A DNA stretch of 64,000 bases from Takakia lepidozioides (lineage: Eukaryota > Streptophyta > Takakiopsida > Takakiales > Takakiaceae), in the NCBI GenBank assembly GCA_030704615.1, contig CM060732.1, positions 60,927,053 through 60,991,052 of the forward strand. Direction: 5' to 3'. Position numbers and translations under genes: made by a program. Positions 12,030 through 23,132 of the stretch are shown here, one piece after another; the stretch's first letter is position 1, and each line of letters begins with the position of its first letter. Below the pieces are notes generated by a model. It made no database searches. It was given only the letters and a program-made list of their open reading frames with translations, and was not told where the DNA came from.

Positions 12030-12440
12030 AAGTATTAATTTGAAGATGTTTTGAGACGCTATGGTGGGGCTGAAAATATGTCAATGTAATCCCTGCTTGT
12101 TCTAGATTGTAAACTCTTGAAAGAGATGAGTCCTAAGAGTGTTGCAGACTTGGAAACAATGAGAGCTATTACTTATATTCATAATATAGTGGAAAATCTC
12201 ATATATGAAATGGTCGTACAATGCCGGATATTGCACAATTAGTGGGGGTTGTTGGGTTGCAGTAAAGCGAATTTTCCGTTATCTCAAAGTCACACTAGAC
12301 TATTGTCTTGTTTGAGAAAGCACATTGATAATGTTCATTTGGACCAAGTAGGTTTAAAATTGTATCTTGGATATTGCTCGCAACAACATAGAGATCTATA
12401 TTGGATATTATGATGCAAATAGTACCTCTGCGTGGACATA
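12030..12440 (+). pseudogene. Ty1/copia reverse transcriptase relic
   Basis: In shifting plus frames the end of a copia RT can be read: KLLKEMSPKSVADLETM, then IHNIVENLIYEMV, PDIAQLVGVVG and AVKRIFRYLKVTLDYC, matching in order the family's usual S-K-E-M-C-P, L-M-Y-A-M, R-P-D-I-A and A-V-K-R-I-L-R-Y-L-K-G-T blocks. GYYDAN soon after may be the start of RNase H. Stops and shifts throughout; no LTR seen beside it. Confidence 0.75.
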
Positions 12441-12939
12441 ACGTATCGGTGCAAGTTTCACAGCAACACGATGACAACCGATTCTGCTACGGACAATATT
12501 TCCACTCCATCCAAGTGCAAATTTGGTGCTGGAGTATCCTGCAAAACATCAATCTATTTCTTCTGCAATGCATCATTCTTTTTCGTCTGAGACTTGCAAG
12601 AAAACACATGTTTGCTTCATAACTGCCCATGGCCAAAGGGAATGGTCATGAAAACAACTATGACATTGGGCAAATGTAAAGAAGAAGTAAAAAAATATTT
12701 ATGGTTACATTGTTCCATAAGGATGCGTTGGCCTGGATTCCACATCTGGAACTTGACTTCCTTCACTTTTTTTCAAAATCGAAATCCACATTTGGATCTT
12801 CACTATCAGGTCTTGAATCAGACGATGGCTCAGGTGATGGCCAGGTGTCTCAGGCTTCACTGCAGTCACAAAAAACAATCATCAAGCCTATAGAATTTAT
12901 GAACTACATAAATCTATAAATCTAAAATTCATGAACTTA

Positions 12940-13892
12940 CCACCATTTTTTAAGGTGTATGTTTTTTTATCCTTGACTGCAGTATCCATAACGTAGGCAA
13001 GTGCCTCAAGCATTGTTGAATTGAAAGAAGTCCATGCATAACCTGAGGATATCTCCAAACAATTCTGGTATATCGGATCAGTATCATCCACACGACGCAA
13101 AAAATATTATGCGTCTGCGGAGGAGATTATTGCATAACCCAGCTGAAGTCCGGCCATGTACTTGTAAACTTGCCGAATATCCTCAGTCACCGACAAACAT
13201 ACTCCATCTACAAGCCCACTATGCTCAAAATATTCCATATACAAGCTGACCAAATCCGGAAGAAGCTCTGCGGGCTTTGTCTAAAAAACGAGTACTTCTT
13301 TAAACTCCACGACTAGAAAGGATTTAGAATGTTGCGTTAAGACCACATCCGGTTCGCACTGCGACCTACGAGCAAGTTCCACTTCCCTGGATGATCGAAT
13401 CGGATTGTTATTTTATCAACTGAAGCCCAAAATATACGACTGCATCTCAAATCACAAAAATAATAATAAATAATAAATAATAAATAATCACAATGCAAAG
13501 TATGACGCCTCCCGAAGGGAGCATAACTTATGGTGTCTCTTCACCACAAGGGCTACTGCCTTCCAGCTGAAAGGTGGACACCTTCATGACACACCAGACC
13601 GTGGTTTGAACCCACAACCACATCCAACGTGGTATGTGCCCATTACCACTGGGCTACATGCTGGTTGTCCACAATGCAAACATACTAGGGCTTCGTGTTG
13701 CTCCGCACTACTAGCGACGATTTCTGAGAACAACGTCCGGATAGATGGGCTATATTCAAGTTTTATGAACAGATGAACATTTATTGGCTGTCTTGTAGAG
13801 AGACTACGCATCATGCTAAAATCAACGGAGAAAATGTGGTCAAATACCTTACACTTTGTCAAGCCTCTGATTGTTGTGGTATGTTGAATCAT
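12940..13892 (-). pseudogene. Broken gene with a PD-(D/E)XK-like motif
   Basis: The minus strand encodes MIQHTTTIRGLTKCKVF near 13892-13842 and, beyond a SINE insertion, ELARRSQCEPDVVL, then SKSFLVVEFKEV around 13300-13350, then DLVSLYMEYFEHSG and VDDTDPIYQNCLEISSGYAW, ending at a possible splice site near 12945. D followed by a hydrophobic strand and E-x-K resembles PD-(D/E)XK nuclease folds, as in Crinkler-type proteins. I do not recognise the full family. At least two in-frame stops and the SINE make it non-functional. Confidence 0.4.
13500..13669 (-). mobile_element. tRNA-derived SINE with 11-bp target duplication
   Basis: On the minus strand an A-box-like TAGCCCAGTGGTAATGGGC (13638-13656) and a B-box-like GGGTTCAAACC (13603-13613) have the spacing of a tRNA-type pol III promoter. 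The block is flanked by CACAATGCAAA at 13489-13499 and 13670-13680. The 3' end (left side) has no poly-A inside the duplication; an (AAT)n run lies just outside it at 13461-13488. Confidence 0.75.
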
Positions 13893-13894
13893 GC

Positions 13895-14800
13895 TCCCTA
13901 GTTTTCCCTTCCTCTTACGTTTGAGGCTTGTTTCAGTTGATATTAATTTGACCGGTGTAATGACTTTGGCTCGTTTGATACAACAAGTAGATTTTGTTTA
14001 TAAATGTTGTTTATATGATATCTTTTCATCTTTATTTTCACTTGGTTTAGGTTTCAAATCGTTTGGATTTTGATTTAATGTCGCGGTTTCATGAAAAAAC
14101 TTGGCTGTTTTTTATTTAATGCATATTTGTTCCGGCGTTCATCATAATGCTAAATGTGAATTAATAGTCATCCATTGTGGTAGAAGCTATCTAGGCTTGA
14201 CTCTCACCTCCATGTCAACTATGTGCAAGGTTTTCCAAGTCTGACATTTAACGTGCCCCTGTCTTCTAGTGCTCAGGGTGTGGTGAAATCCTTCATCGCT
14301 TTGCAATTCATCCAGGACGTAGGGCTTGGCAAAGATGGATTTTTCTCAAGCTAACTAAGTTTGGTGGTTTATAGCATTAATTGGGGCTGATATGTCCCAA
14401 TTATCTTTGCATTGTGGCTATTAGTTCTGGCTAAATAAGTGACATAATAACATTGTCCAGGCGGCCTATGAGAGGAAATCCAGCTAGGACTGGTCAAATA
14501 GGCTTCTAGTAGCCAATTCTGATTAAATTATTATAGTGGCTGATCCTAACTGTTTTAACTGCTCTGTAGTGTAGTGAGTAATTGGCCGGTTATGGAAGTT
14601 CAAAACTAAGGGGAACTTGGTGGTGATCAATGCAAAAGAGCTACCTTCTGGATAATACCCTACCTTCCAGGAGACGTTTGCTGTCAGGGATCCCTGGTAA
14701 GATAATGTGTTAAGGGAAAGGCTAATACAAGTGCATTGCCAGAACTATGTTGATTGGCAGTAGCATTTAACATACCCAAAAGTGCCCATCACATATATTC
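13895..14800. other. No gene recognised
   Basis: Unique-looking sequence with short frames only. Nothing supportable as a gene or a repeat. Confidence 0.4.
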
Positions 14801-14804
14801 ATAC

Positions 14805-14975
14805 ATAATGGCTCTGGCCTTTAGGTGTCAACTTAGCAAGTCCAAAATCTGCTACCTTGGCATTGAAGTTATACTTCAGCAAAATATTAGATGCCTTAAA
14901 ATCTTTGTGGATCACACAAGGCTGAGAGTCCTCATGCAAGTAAGCCAGGCCCCTTGCTGCCCCTAGAGCAATCCT
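14805..14975 (-). pseudogene. Receptor-like kinase catalytic-loop exon, isolated
   Basis: An uninterrupted stretch of 57 codons reads [20 protein letters not shown], then [13 protein letters not shown] and [17 protein letters not shown]. This is the catalytic loop (HRD changed to HKD) and the DFG magnesium loop of plant receptor-like or PBL-type kinases. It ends at a GT that could be a real splice donor. No other kinase exon lies on either side, and the 5' side turns into non-coding sequence, so it is most likely a captured or stranded exon. Confidence 0.75.
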
Positions 14976-15128
14976 TATTCATGTGGGCCGGTCCAGTGGA
15001 CCACGTGTTGTAACAAGAATAGTGTCATAAAGGCTGATTGTAGTGTGGTCCACAACACATCATGTTGAACTCACAGAGAGACATTTATCTTCAAGTTCAT
15101 CCATTTAGTAGGCCACCATGTGGGCAGG

Positions 15129-15240
15129 GAGAGAGAGAAAGTGCTCATGTAGTCTCTGTTCCACCCAATCTGGCCATGGGGTCTATGGCCACAATGCTAC
15201 AGTAAACGTCTTATGCGTGGAACACAGAGAGAGAGAGAAA
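15129..15240. repeat. GA-flanked dispersed repeat, copy 1
   Basis: A core at 15174-15215 (GGGGTCTATGGCCACAATGC... to CGTCTTATG) lies between GAGAGA runs. A close copy of the core with CT runs on both sides is at 34000-34094. Confidence 0.6.
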
Positions 15241-15244
15241 GAAA

Positions 15245-16700
15245 ACAAAGACACCAACCATTCCGCTCCAAAACAGTGACGCCTGGTGCATAATGTAGGT
15301 GATGTTAGAATCACAGGTGCAACCAGCCTATAACTGATGTGGCATGCAGAGAAGGGAGCCTGATACACTTTGTTACAAAATGTAAATTGGATTCGAGGCT
15401 GCATCTTATATGGCATTTGCCAAGCATTTATCATGCCCACAAACTTTGTGCATTTTCTGCAATGTGAAGACATCTACAGATATAAGTAAGTTGCTGGTTG
15501 AGGGTCAAGATCACATCTAGTCAATGGGCCTACTAAGAGATCCTCAGAAATCTGCTTGCAGTCACTTCTTTGTCTTGATTGTTGATACCCATGACAGCTC
15601 CAGCCTGCGCGGACTCGAATACCCTGTGTAAAACTCATGGCGACTAAGGTGTACCTCTGAGGATCTGCTATGCCGCTGCAAAGATGCAATTCTGTGACTG
15701 ACAGAGTGAAGAAGGATTGCACCAATCACAGGTAACAGGCTACCCCTACTCAAGAAATGGATTGAACTCTGGCTATCAACCTGTGCGTGGTGAATGCACA
15801 AGTCTACTTTAACATCTCCAAACGGGTGTAAGCGCTTGCGAGCTGGTATGTGCAGACACATACTTGGACTTCAAGTCTAGTGAATAAATCTGATCCAAGC
15901 AGTGCATGACATTCTATTGAAACCTCCAGTCCTCCCACCTTGCATCAAATTTACTCTCGGTAGTGAAGTGCTATCACATATTTACCTTGTATGCTATTAT
16001 AATACAGAGATCTGATCAGAAGTGCTACTCAAGAGGGCACATTCACGCTCCAATGTGCACGTGCCCTCCTGTCCTGGACCCACAATGATGCACCACCCAT
16101 GGAAAAATCCACTTGCCGTCACCACAAATATCCTGGCTCTGAAAAAGGAACCACCCATTTCATCTTTTCATCTCACAACTTCCCACATGCAAGCCACTTG
16201 ATGTAAGCTGGAGGAAACATTTCATAAGGTTTAACTATTTGTGAAGCAGAATAGTTTCCAAAATGAGCTTGATGCATATAGTATTGCCTGTGCATTGGCT
16301 TATAGGTCTGATGCCTCTCTACCCCATGAACCATCAAATCACTTGCACTCTGTAGCTAGGCTATTCGGTCACCACAGATTTGAGCTTACACATAGTGGGA
16401 GAAAACAAACCTATTGCTTCTTGAAACGGATGGTACCCCATCACACCCAACATCATCCCCATGCCCTGCAATAGCACAATGACTGCCGCAAAGAAGGGGA
16501 TAAATGACAATCCAAACTGCCACATTGGCTAAAAATTGTATGCGAAAAACAATGTAGATGAGTCTCTCTTGTGATGCATGCAATTTCAAGAAGATGCCAT
16601 TTGCAGTTGGCATGCAAGTGTCCACGAGAGGATTTAGGGTAGGAGTTGCACCTGCATACTCCTGGAGGAAATCCATTGTGGATGGTGACAAAGCAGCGTT
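15245..16700. other. No gene recognised
   Basis: Short frames without family resemblance. The first part continues from a GA-rich repeat; the end (16386-16700) is degraded sequence behind the PPR relic. Confidence 0.4.
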
Positions 16701-16711
16701 CAGATTCCACC

Positions 16712-17632
16712 ATGCACGGCCAAAAAGGTCCACCATGCAGCCATAATGTTCCACAGTAGCATTGAGCCCATGATCTCGACTCGTGGAATCAAAATAATGC
16801 TGGCCTTCATCCAGTAGGCCCCCGTGATTACATGCCAATAGAAGACATACAAAAGTGATACCATTCACCCTTCCTGTTGCATGTGTTCAAATACATGGAG
16901 AGCCTCCCTACCATATTTGACATGCATCCTTCATGCTTCCACATTTGGCATACATGACCACAAGGGCAGTCTCCACGACACCACATCTCATTCAGCCAGA
17001 GTGTTAAAAACTCCCTTTGCATCCTTAATGCACCCACATTTGGCAAACATGTCCACCAGGGCAGTGTTCAAGATGACATCTGGTACAATTCCAGCTTTGA
17101 CGATGTCACCATGGATCTCTCTCCCCTTTTCCAGAGCCCCCAGGCTTGCACACGCATTGCAAACACAAACAAACGTGATGTGGTAGGGCTTCACCCCTTC
17201 GCGCAACATTTGCTCATAGGTCTCCAAAGCATTAATCCTACCACACCCATGCTTGGTAAATCCTGCCAACATTATATTCCACGTGATCAAAGATTGTTGA
17301 GGCATTCTGTTGAACACTTGGTGAGCATCCATGATGCTCCCGCACTTGACATACATGTTGACAAGGGTGTTGAGTAGGAAAACATTTGGCGTGAATCCAC
17401 TTTGGATAATGTGAGTGTGCACCTGCTTTCCAGCTTCCAGACCTGCCATCTTGATGCACTTAAGCAAGAGACAGACATACATATCTGCATCTGTTGAAAT
17501 GCCTCTTTGGTTTAGAGTCTGTAGAACCTCTGTCAGTCTGCCTGCCGCACAAAGTATCTTCATATGCCCAGAAGTGCCAGAAGAGGCATTGTGGACTCCC
17601 TCTCTTGATCCTCTTTCAGAAGCTGTGGTCAT
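16712..17632 (-). pseudogene. PPR protein pseudogene (PLS type)
   Basis: The 5' part is open for 214 codons: a leader (MTTASERGSREG), then PLS-type repeats such as GKQVHTHIIQSGFTPN, NTLVNMYVKCGSIMDAHQVF and GREIHGDIVKAGIVPD. It stops at 16988. Further PPR pieces continue in other frames (ALVVMYAKCGSMKDA, REALHVFEHMQQEG, NGITFVCLLLACNHGG, YGCMVDLFGRA) to about 16712 and then fade out. Several repeats are missing, and E and DYW parts are not seen. Intact relatives bind organellar RNA. The upstream edge joins directly to the tandem repeat at 17640. Confidence 0.85.
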
Positions 17633-17639
17633 GGTTGAG

Positions 17640-20600
17640 GTACTTCCCTATTGTCACATTGGCAGTATCATGTCAAAGTCACTCCAAACTATCAAAGCTT
17701 CACTCAACCAGCTAACTTGCAGAATTCAACATGGAAATTTAGGGCCCATTCTGATAAGAGGGAAAACAACCTCAGCCTTGCTGCTAGCAGCTGAAGCAGC
17801 TGAGATTGATGGCGTGAAGTTCTTCCAGCAAACACCCCAACCCTACCTACAATAACATATCAAAATCACTACAAAACACCATAGATCGACCAACGAGCTT
17901 CTCCTCATCTATGTTATCTGTTTTTGGATACTTTCCTGCTGCCACATCGGCAGTAATTTGTCAAAGTCACTCCTAACCACCACAGATCCACCCAACAAGC
18001 TAACATATAGAATTCAATATGCATCTCAAGGCCGAGTCTGATGAGAGGATAAAACAAGGACCTCTTATGTGTGCAGCTTGTGTGTGCAGCGTTCAGAATG
18101 ACATCTGGTAATCTGACAGGCATTCACTTTTTTGCCTTGGTTGTCCCACCATTGACTGGGGTCAGAAAAGTATTCATACCACAGCTTTTCCTCATCTCTG
18201 TTTACATGTTTTTGGATACTTTCCTGTGTCACATAGGCTGTATCACGTCAAAGTCACTCCAAACTACCATTAAAGGTTCACTCAACCAGCTAACTTGCAG
18301 AATTCAACATGGAAATTTAGGGCAGATTCTGATACGAGGGGAAAACAGGGTGAAATGTGTTGAAGAAGGTGCCTTCTCCTCATCTATGTTATCTGTTATT
18401 GGATACTTTCCTGCTGCCACATCGGCAGTAACTTGTCAAAGTCACTTTTAACCACCACAGATCCACCCAACGAGCTAACTTACAGAGTTCAATATGCATC
18501 TTAGGGCCGAATCTGATGAGAGGGTAAAACAGACAGAAATAGGTTGAAGAAGAAGGTGCCCTCACCACATTGTCGTTGACCTTCTGTCATGACCCATGGA
18601 GGATATGACCGAACATCAACCCTAAAGGACCTTGTGTGTGTGCCTGAAGCCTTCAGAATGACATCTGGTAATTTGTAGGCATTCACCTTTTTGCCTCATT
18701 TGTCCCAACCATTGGCTGGGGTCACAAAAGTATTCATCCCACAGCTTCTCCTCATCTTTGTTTACCTGTTTTTGGATACTTTCCTCTGTTACATTGGCAG
18801 TATCATGTCAAAGTCACTCCAAACTACCATTAAAGGTTCACTCACAGCTAACTTGCAGAATTCAACATGGAAATGTTGGGCATATTCTGATAAGAGGAGA
18901 AAACAGTGAAATGTTTTGAAGAAGGTGTCTTCTCCTCATCCATGTTATCTGTTTTTGGATACTTTCCTACTGCCACATCGGCAGTAACTTGTCAAAGTCA
19001 CTCCTAACCACCACAGATCCACCCAACGAGCTAACTTACAGAGTTCAATATGCATCTTAGGGCCGAATCTGATGAGAGGGTAAAACAGACAGAAATAGGT
19101 TGAAGAAGAAGGTCCCCACCCTCGTTGTTTTTACTGTGCCAGTAGCAAAGATGGACTTGGCTGCTAAGTCATAGAAAAGTAGGGCTACTGAAGAAGTTAT
19201 CTATAGTCACTATATGACCCTTCCCTTCAAATCCAGCCAGCAGCCTTGTGACAACTCCATATCCAGACCCATGCGTCAAATCATTTCCCTCATCCTTCCC
19301 TAGATACACCTCCAGTTTGTGAACATACTTAGAAGTTGCCCCACACAAGCACCATGCCTTTATGCCCCACTTCACGGGCTTCTTCGCCATGTACTGCTGA
19401 ATTCGAGCATACCTCCCTTTCTACTTCACCATTTGCTCATCCACACACAGGTTCTGTTCAGGCCTCATGAATGTAGCATACAAGTCATTTTGCGCATCTA
19501 TAAGCCAACGAGTTTTTGCTAGCTTATCAAATGCCGGCTCGTTTGGATCAGCGACCACATCTCGGTTGTCAACAAGGTGGAGGCATCTCAAGATGCTCTC
19601 CCACCTGTTGCACGACATGATGCAAATTATAGAAGGGCAATTGAAGAAACTATCATTGTGCTTCCAATACAGCCTAGTGTTAGGAAATCTTGATGCCCAT
19701 AAGAATATGAACATCAATCCAGGCCCTCAATTCACGAACTGTAAGCGGGTACCAAATAGAGACTGGCCAAAACAAATTGAAAAAGTCAATCGGGTCATCT
19801 TTGGCAGGTGGGCCGAATTGCTATTCCACATGTCGTCAGCAAAGAAATCATGAGGGCCCCATCCCTCCCAACCTTCTGACAATTCATACAGGCCCAGCTC
19901 CCAGGTGGGGAGCCTAGTGTCTACACAGAAGTCCATCAAGTCAGGGTTCTCAGTAGGATCAGGATTAACACCCTCTTCTTCCAAAGGATCAAAATCAGAA
20001 TTAGAATCATCATCACACTCTGATAATTCACCCCCCCCTCACCACATTGTCCTTGACCTTCTGTCATGACCTATGGAGGATTTGACCGAACATCAACCCT
20101 TAAGGACCTTGTGCGTGTGCAGCTTGTGCCTGAAGCCTTCAGAATGACATCTGGTAATCTGTAGGCATTCACTTTTTTGCCTCATTTGTCCCACCATTGG
20201 CTGGGGTCAGAAAAGTATTCATCCCACAGTTTCTCCTCATCTCTGTTTATCTGTTTTTGGATACTTTCCTGTGTCACATTGGCAGTATCATGTCAAAGTC
20301 ACTCCAAACTACCAAAGGTTCACTCAATCAGCTAACTTGCAGAATTCAACATGGAAATGTAGGGCAGATTCTGATAAGAGGGGAAACAAGGTGAAATGTG
20401 TTGAAGAAGGTGTCTTCTCCTCATCCATGTTATCTGTTTTGGATACTTTCCTGCTGCCACATCAGCAGTAACTTGTCAAAGTCACTCCTAACCACCACAG
20501 ATCCACCCAGCGAGCTAACTTACAAAGTTCAATATGCATCTCAAGGTTGAGTCTGATGAGAGGGTAAAACAGACATAAATAGGTTGAAGAAGAAGGTGCA

Positions 20601-20690
20601 CTCACCACATTGTCCTTGACCTTGTGTCATGACCCATGGAGGATTTCAACGAACATCAACCCTAAATAAACACTTGTGTGTGCAGCTTGT
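17640..20690. repeat. Four tandem units of about 556 bp, each with two related halves
   Basis: The landmark GGATACTTTCCTGTGTCACA (half 1) recurs near 17648 (variant), 18210, 18766 and 20250. Half 2 (GGATACTTTCCTGCTGCCAC) recurs near 17926, 18394, 18946 and 20434. The half-1 to half-2 distance is 180-184 bases in three copies; the unit step is 556. The step between units 3 and 4 is about 1484 because a piggyBac relic lies inside. Each half shares GTCAAAGTCACTCC, so the unit itself arose by an older duplication. The first unit runs into the PPR relic's 5' edge. Confidence 0.85.
19115..20030 (-). pseudogene. piggyBac-type transposase relic
   Basis: Three minus-strand frames, in order, make a DDE_Tnp_1_7-like protein: an acidic N-terminal part (19984-19727), a middle part ending NLCVDEQMVK (19717-19421), then after one stop KGRYARIQQYM and KKPVKWGIKAWCLCGATSKY, ending TIDNFFSSPTFL (19390-19169). 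CVDEQM and TIDNFF carry the first two catalytic Asp positions. No TTAA or inverted ends are seen at the junctions, so this is a fragment. The enzyme class excises and inserts at TTAA. Confidence 0.8.
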
Positions 20691-20699
20691 GTTTGCACA

Positions 20700-21340
20700 C
20701 GGCCTGCTAAGATCAAGCTGACTCTCCCAAGAACCTTGCAAACATCAGGAAGAATACCAAATCATGGTACTGACAGGAGCCAAGAGCCCACCTTTACAGG
20801 ATATACAAACTTCTTCAGATCGTACATTTAGAAAAAGCGACACCCTTCCCCCATCATTTGCTTGATCCTTCATTTGCCAAGACAATCTCTTCAGCAAGTC
20901 TTCAGCTCAGCATGGATTTCCTCAAATTCGTTGAGAGCTTGTAGCTTGCAAGGTGAACGATGGCGGAAAATGCAGATCAAGAAAATCAAGATCCGGGCAT
21001 TTCGGGCAATTCCGAAAACGTTGGCGCGACAATTTCTATTGGCGTATTTCGGGTGGGCAGTCCGAGCACATTGACGAAATTTGGCGACGAAACGTGGCGA
21101 TGGAAACGTGGCATTATGGCACCCGATTCCTGCTCTACGCTAAACTAGCTTCCGACCTTCGGTTGTCGCTAGAATATGGTTATCGTCTTTCTCTCAAGTG
21201 TTGGTCACCCACCGAGGCCTATCATATATGATGGTCCAACTAGCCTACTAGGTAAGGATATATTGCAGAGGGATGTCATATATATTCATATAACGACAAC
21301 TGGTCAATGATATTTTGTTGGGCGTTTTGTTAGCCATGTT
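20700..21340. other. No clear gene
   Basis: A 62-codon plus-strand frame at 20960-21148 starts MAENADQENQDPGIS, with Q/N/D-rich composition; overlapping frames are about as long. It could be the start of a lost gene, but nothing around supports it. Confidence 0.3.
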
Positions 21341-21344
21341 CTCC

Positions 21345-21590
21345 AACACATATTCCATTGCAGTTTTGGTAAGTTTTCTTGTCAAAATATCAACAACCAT
21401 GTCGTCTATAAGGCAATAGACCATTTCAATTTCTCTTTTGCCTACAACCTCTTGAATGTAGTGATATTAAACCTCAATGTACTTAATCCTTGAATGTTAT
21501 TCTGGGTTCTGACTTCATGCAATCGCACTTTGATTGTTACAATATAGAGTTGTAAGGTATGGTGCATAAGTTCTTACATTATTCCTATTA
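21345..21590 (-). pseudogene. Copia RNase H end, inverted copy
   Basis: The minus strand reads CNNQSAIA, then YHYIQEVVGKREIEMVYC and DDMVVDILTRKL, the C-terminal end of a Ty1/copia RNase H, with stops. It is an inverted copy of the segment at 22850-23076, as the DNA itself is alike (CAATCAAAGTGCGATTGCAT occurs in both). Confidence 0.7.
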
Positions 21591-22443
21591 TCTTCCAAAG
21601 CAATACACTATCAAGAGCAGTGTTAGCTAGTGAAGGTATATCTGTAATGTTTGGGTGTTTTCCGGTGAAAGTATATCAGGATCATCCATCTTCTCCAACA
21701 TTGATGCGTGGTCTCATCTTGAGGGAGGAGCCAACAAATTATATTAATACTCATGAGTAACTTCTTACGGGGAGCGTCCCCAATTTTTCATCACAAGAGG
21801 AAACTAGTATCGTGGCCTTAGTTGTGTCATAAAAAAATTGAAGGTTGTCTGGGTATTAATTTTAGACCTGGAATCCCACGTGATTGATCTCCTTGCAAAG
21901 TGGGTCGCCCACGCATTTTTCACAACTCCAACTTTCATGCTCACAATAAACTATTGATATCATAAAAAAAAAGATTGAGGCATCAATTGCTAATTTGGTG
22001 TATTGGTAACTCGTTGAGTGGGGATGTTGGAAATCAACTCCTTATCAAATTACTTCTATTCAGAGTTATTATAATATTCTTTGGGAAGCCCAGCCTCATT
22101 TAAGAACCACACCAAAGAGTTGTAAGCGACGTGTTCAAGGCCTTTCCCATGATGGAAGGGGCCAACACCAAGCCCTCCGAGAGAACCTTGTCAAGCAACT
22201 CCTCCTAGTGCAAGAAAAAATGTTATTAAGCGCATCTCTAAACATTCCATCAGATCCATGGCCACCAGCAATTTTGGGTTGAAACTGCTTCCGTAGCGCA
22301 ACCAAGTGTTTAGAAGCTCTTTCGCGCCCCCGGTCACAGAACATATGCATTTGGAAGTTTGGGGCTGTTCACTTGTACTTGGTGTTATTTCTCTAAAAGA
22401 CATCGGAAGATTTAGATTATGTGATTATTTTGCTGAGAGAGGG

Positions 22444-22748
22444 TGTTGGAAAACAACTCCATCCTCAACGAATCTACAACTTGACTTGTAGAGAAAATTA
22501 TAGATGCTAAAAGTAGCTTTCTATTTAGAAAGGCTTTAACTTTAAGTTAAAGTTAGTCCATTGTGGGACTATTTAACATATATATTAGAAGTAGGTCTAA
22601 AATGCAAGTCTGTAGAGCTTGTTTAGGCTAGCTAGAACTATATTAAAAGCTCGGGGAAGCCACAGATCAATTGTTCGTATTGTGTACTTCTATGGTTGGG
22701 TGGATTGCTTCTATACAATCCTCATTATTGTTCTATCAAACTTCAACA
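22444..22748 (+). repeat. Ty1/copia LTR (305 bp)
   Basis: Starts TGTTGGAAAACA and ends ACTTCAACA (TGTTG...CAACA ends). It follows a polypurine tract (GAGAGAGGG) and a copia 3'-end sequence, so it is a 3' LTR on the plus strand. The same start, polypurine tract and inner sequence recur at 23133. Confidence 0.8.
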
Positions 22749-22849
22749 CCTCTTTTGTCAATAGAAACTGAGTACATGTAATCAGCTATGTAAGCAGCAA
22801 ATTAAGAAGTTGTTTGATTGTGGAAGTTACTTGGACATTTAGGGCACTT

Positions 22850-23076
22850 ACAGCCACACCCTACAACTCTATAATGTCACAATCAAAGTGCGATTGCATG
22901 AAGTCAGAACCAAAAATACTTTTCAAGGACTAAGCATATTGAGGTTCAATCACTACATTTGGGAGGTCGTAGTCAAAGGAGAAATCGAAATGGTCTATTG
23001 CCCTAGAGAAGACATGATTTGCTCATGTTTTGACGGAAAGCATACCAAAACCAAAGCACATCAAGTGTTTACTTGA
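22850..23076 (+). pseudogene. Ty1/copia RNase H end
   Basis: VVVKGEIEMVYCPREDMI is the conserved end of copia RNase H; before it HYIWE and after it a degraded C-terminus. It leads into a polypurine tract and the LTR at 23133. Only this tail of the element is left. Confidence 0.75.
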
Positions 23077-23132
23077 ACTTGCTGCTATTTCTCCAAAGTC
23101 ATATTACATGATTATCTCGCTGAGAGAGGGGG

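Noticed and set aside
19110-20036. Intact piggyBac element with TTAA ends
   Set aside because: Neither junction has TTAA or inverted ends, and the frame is broken.
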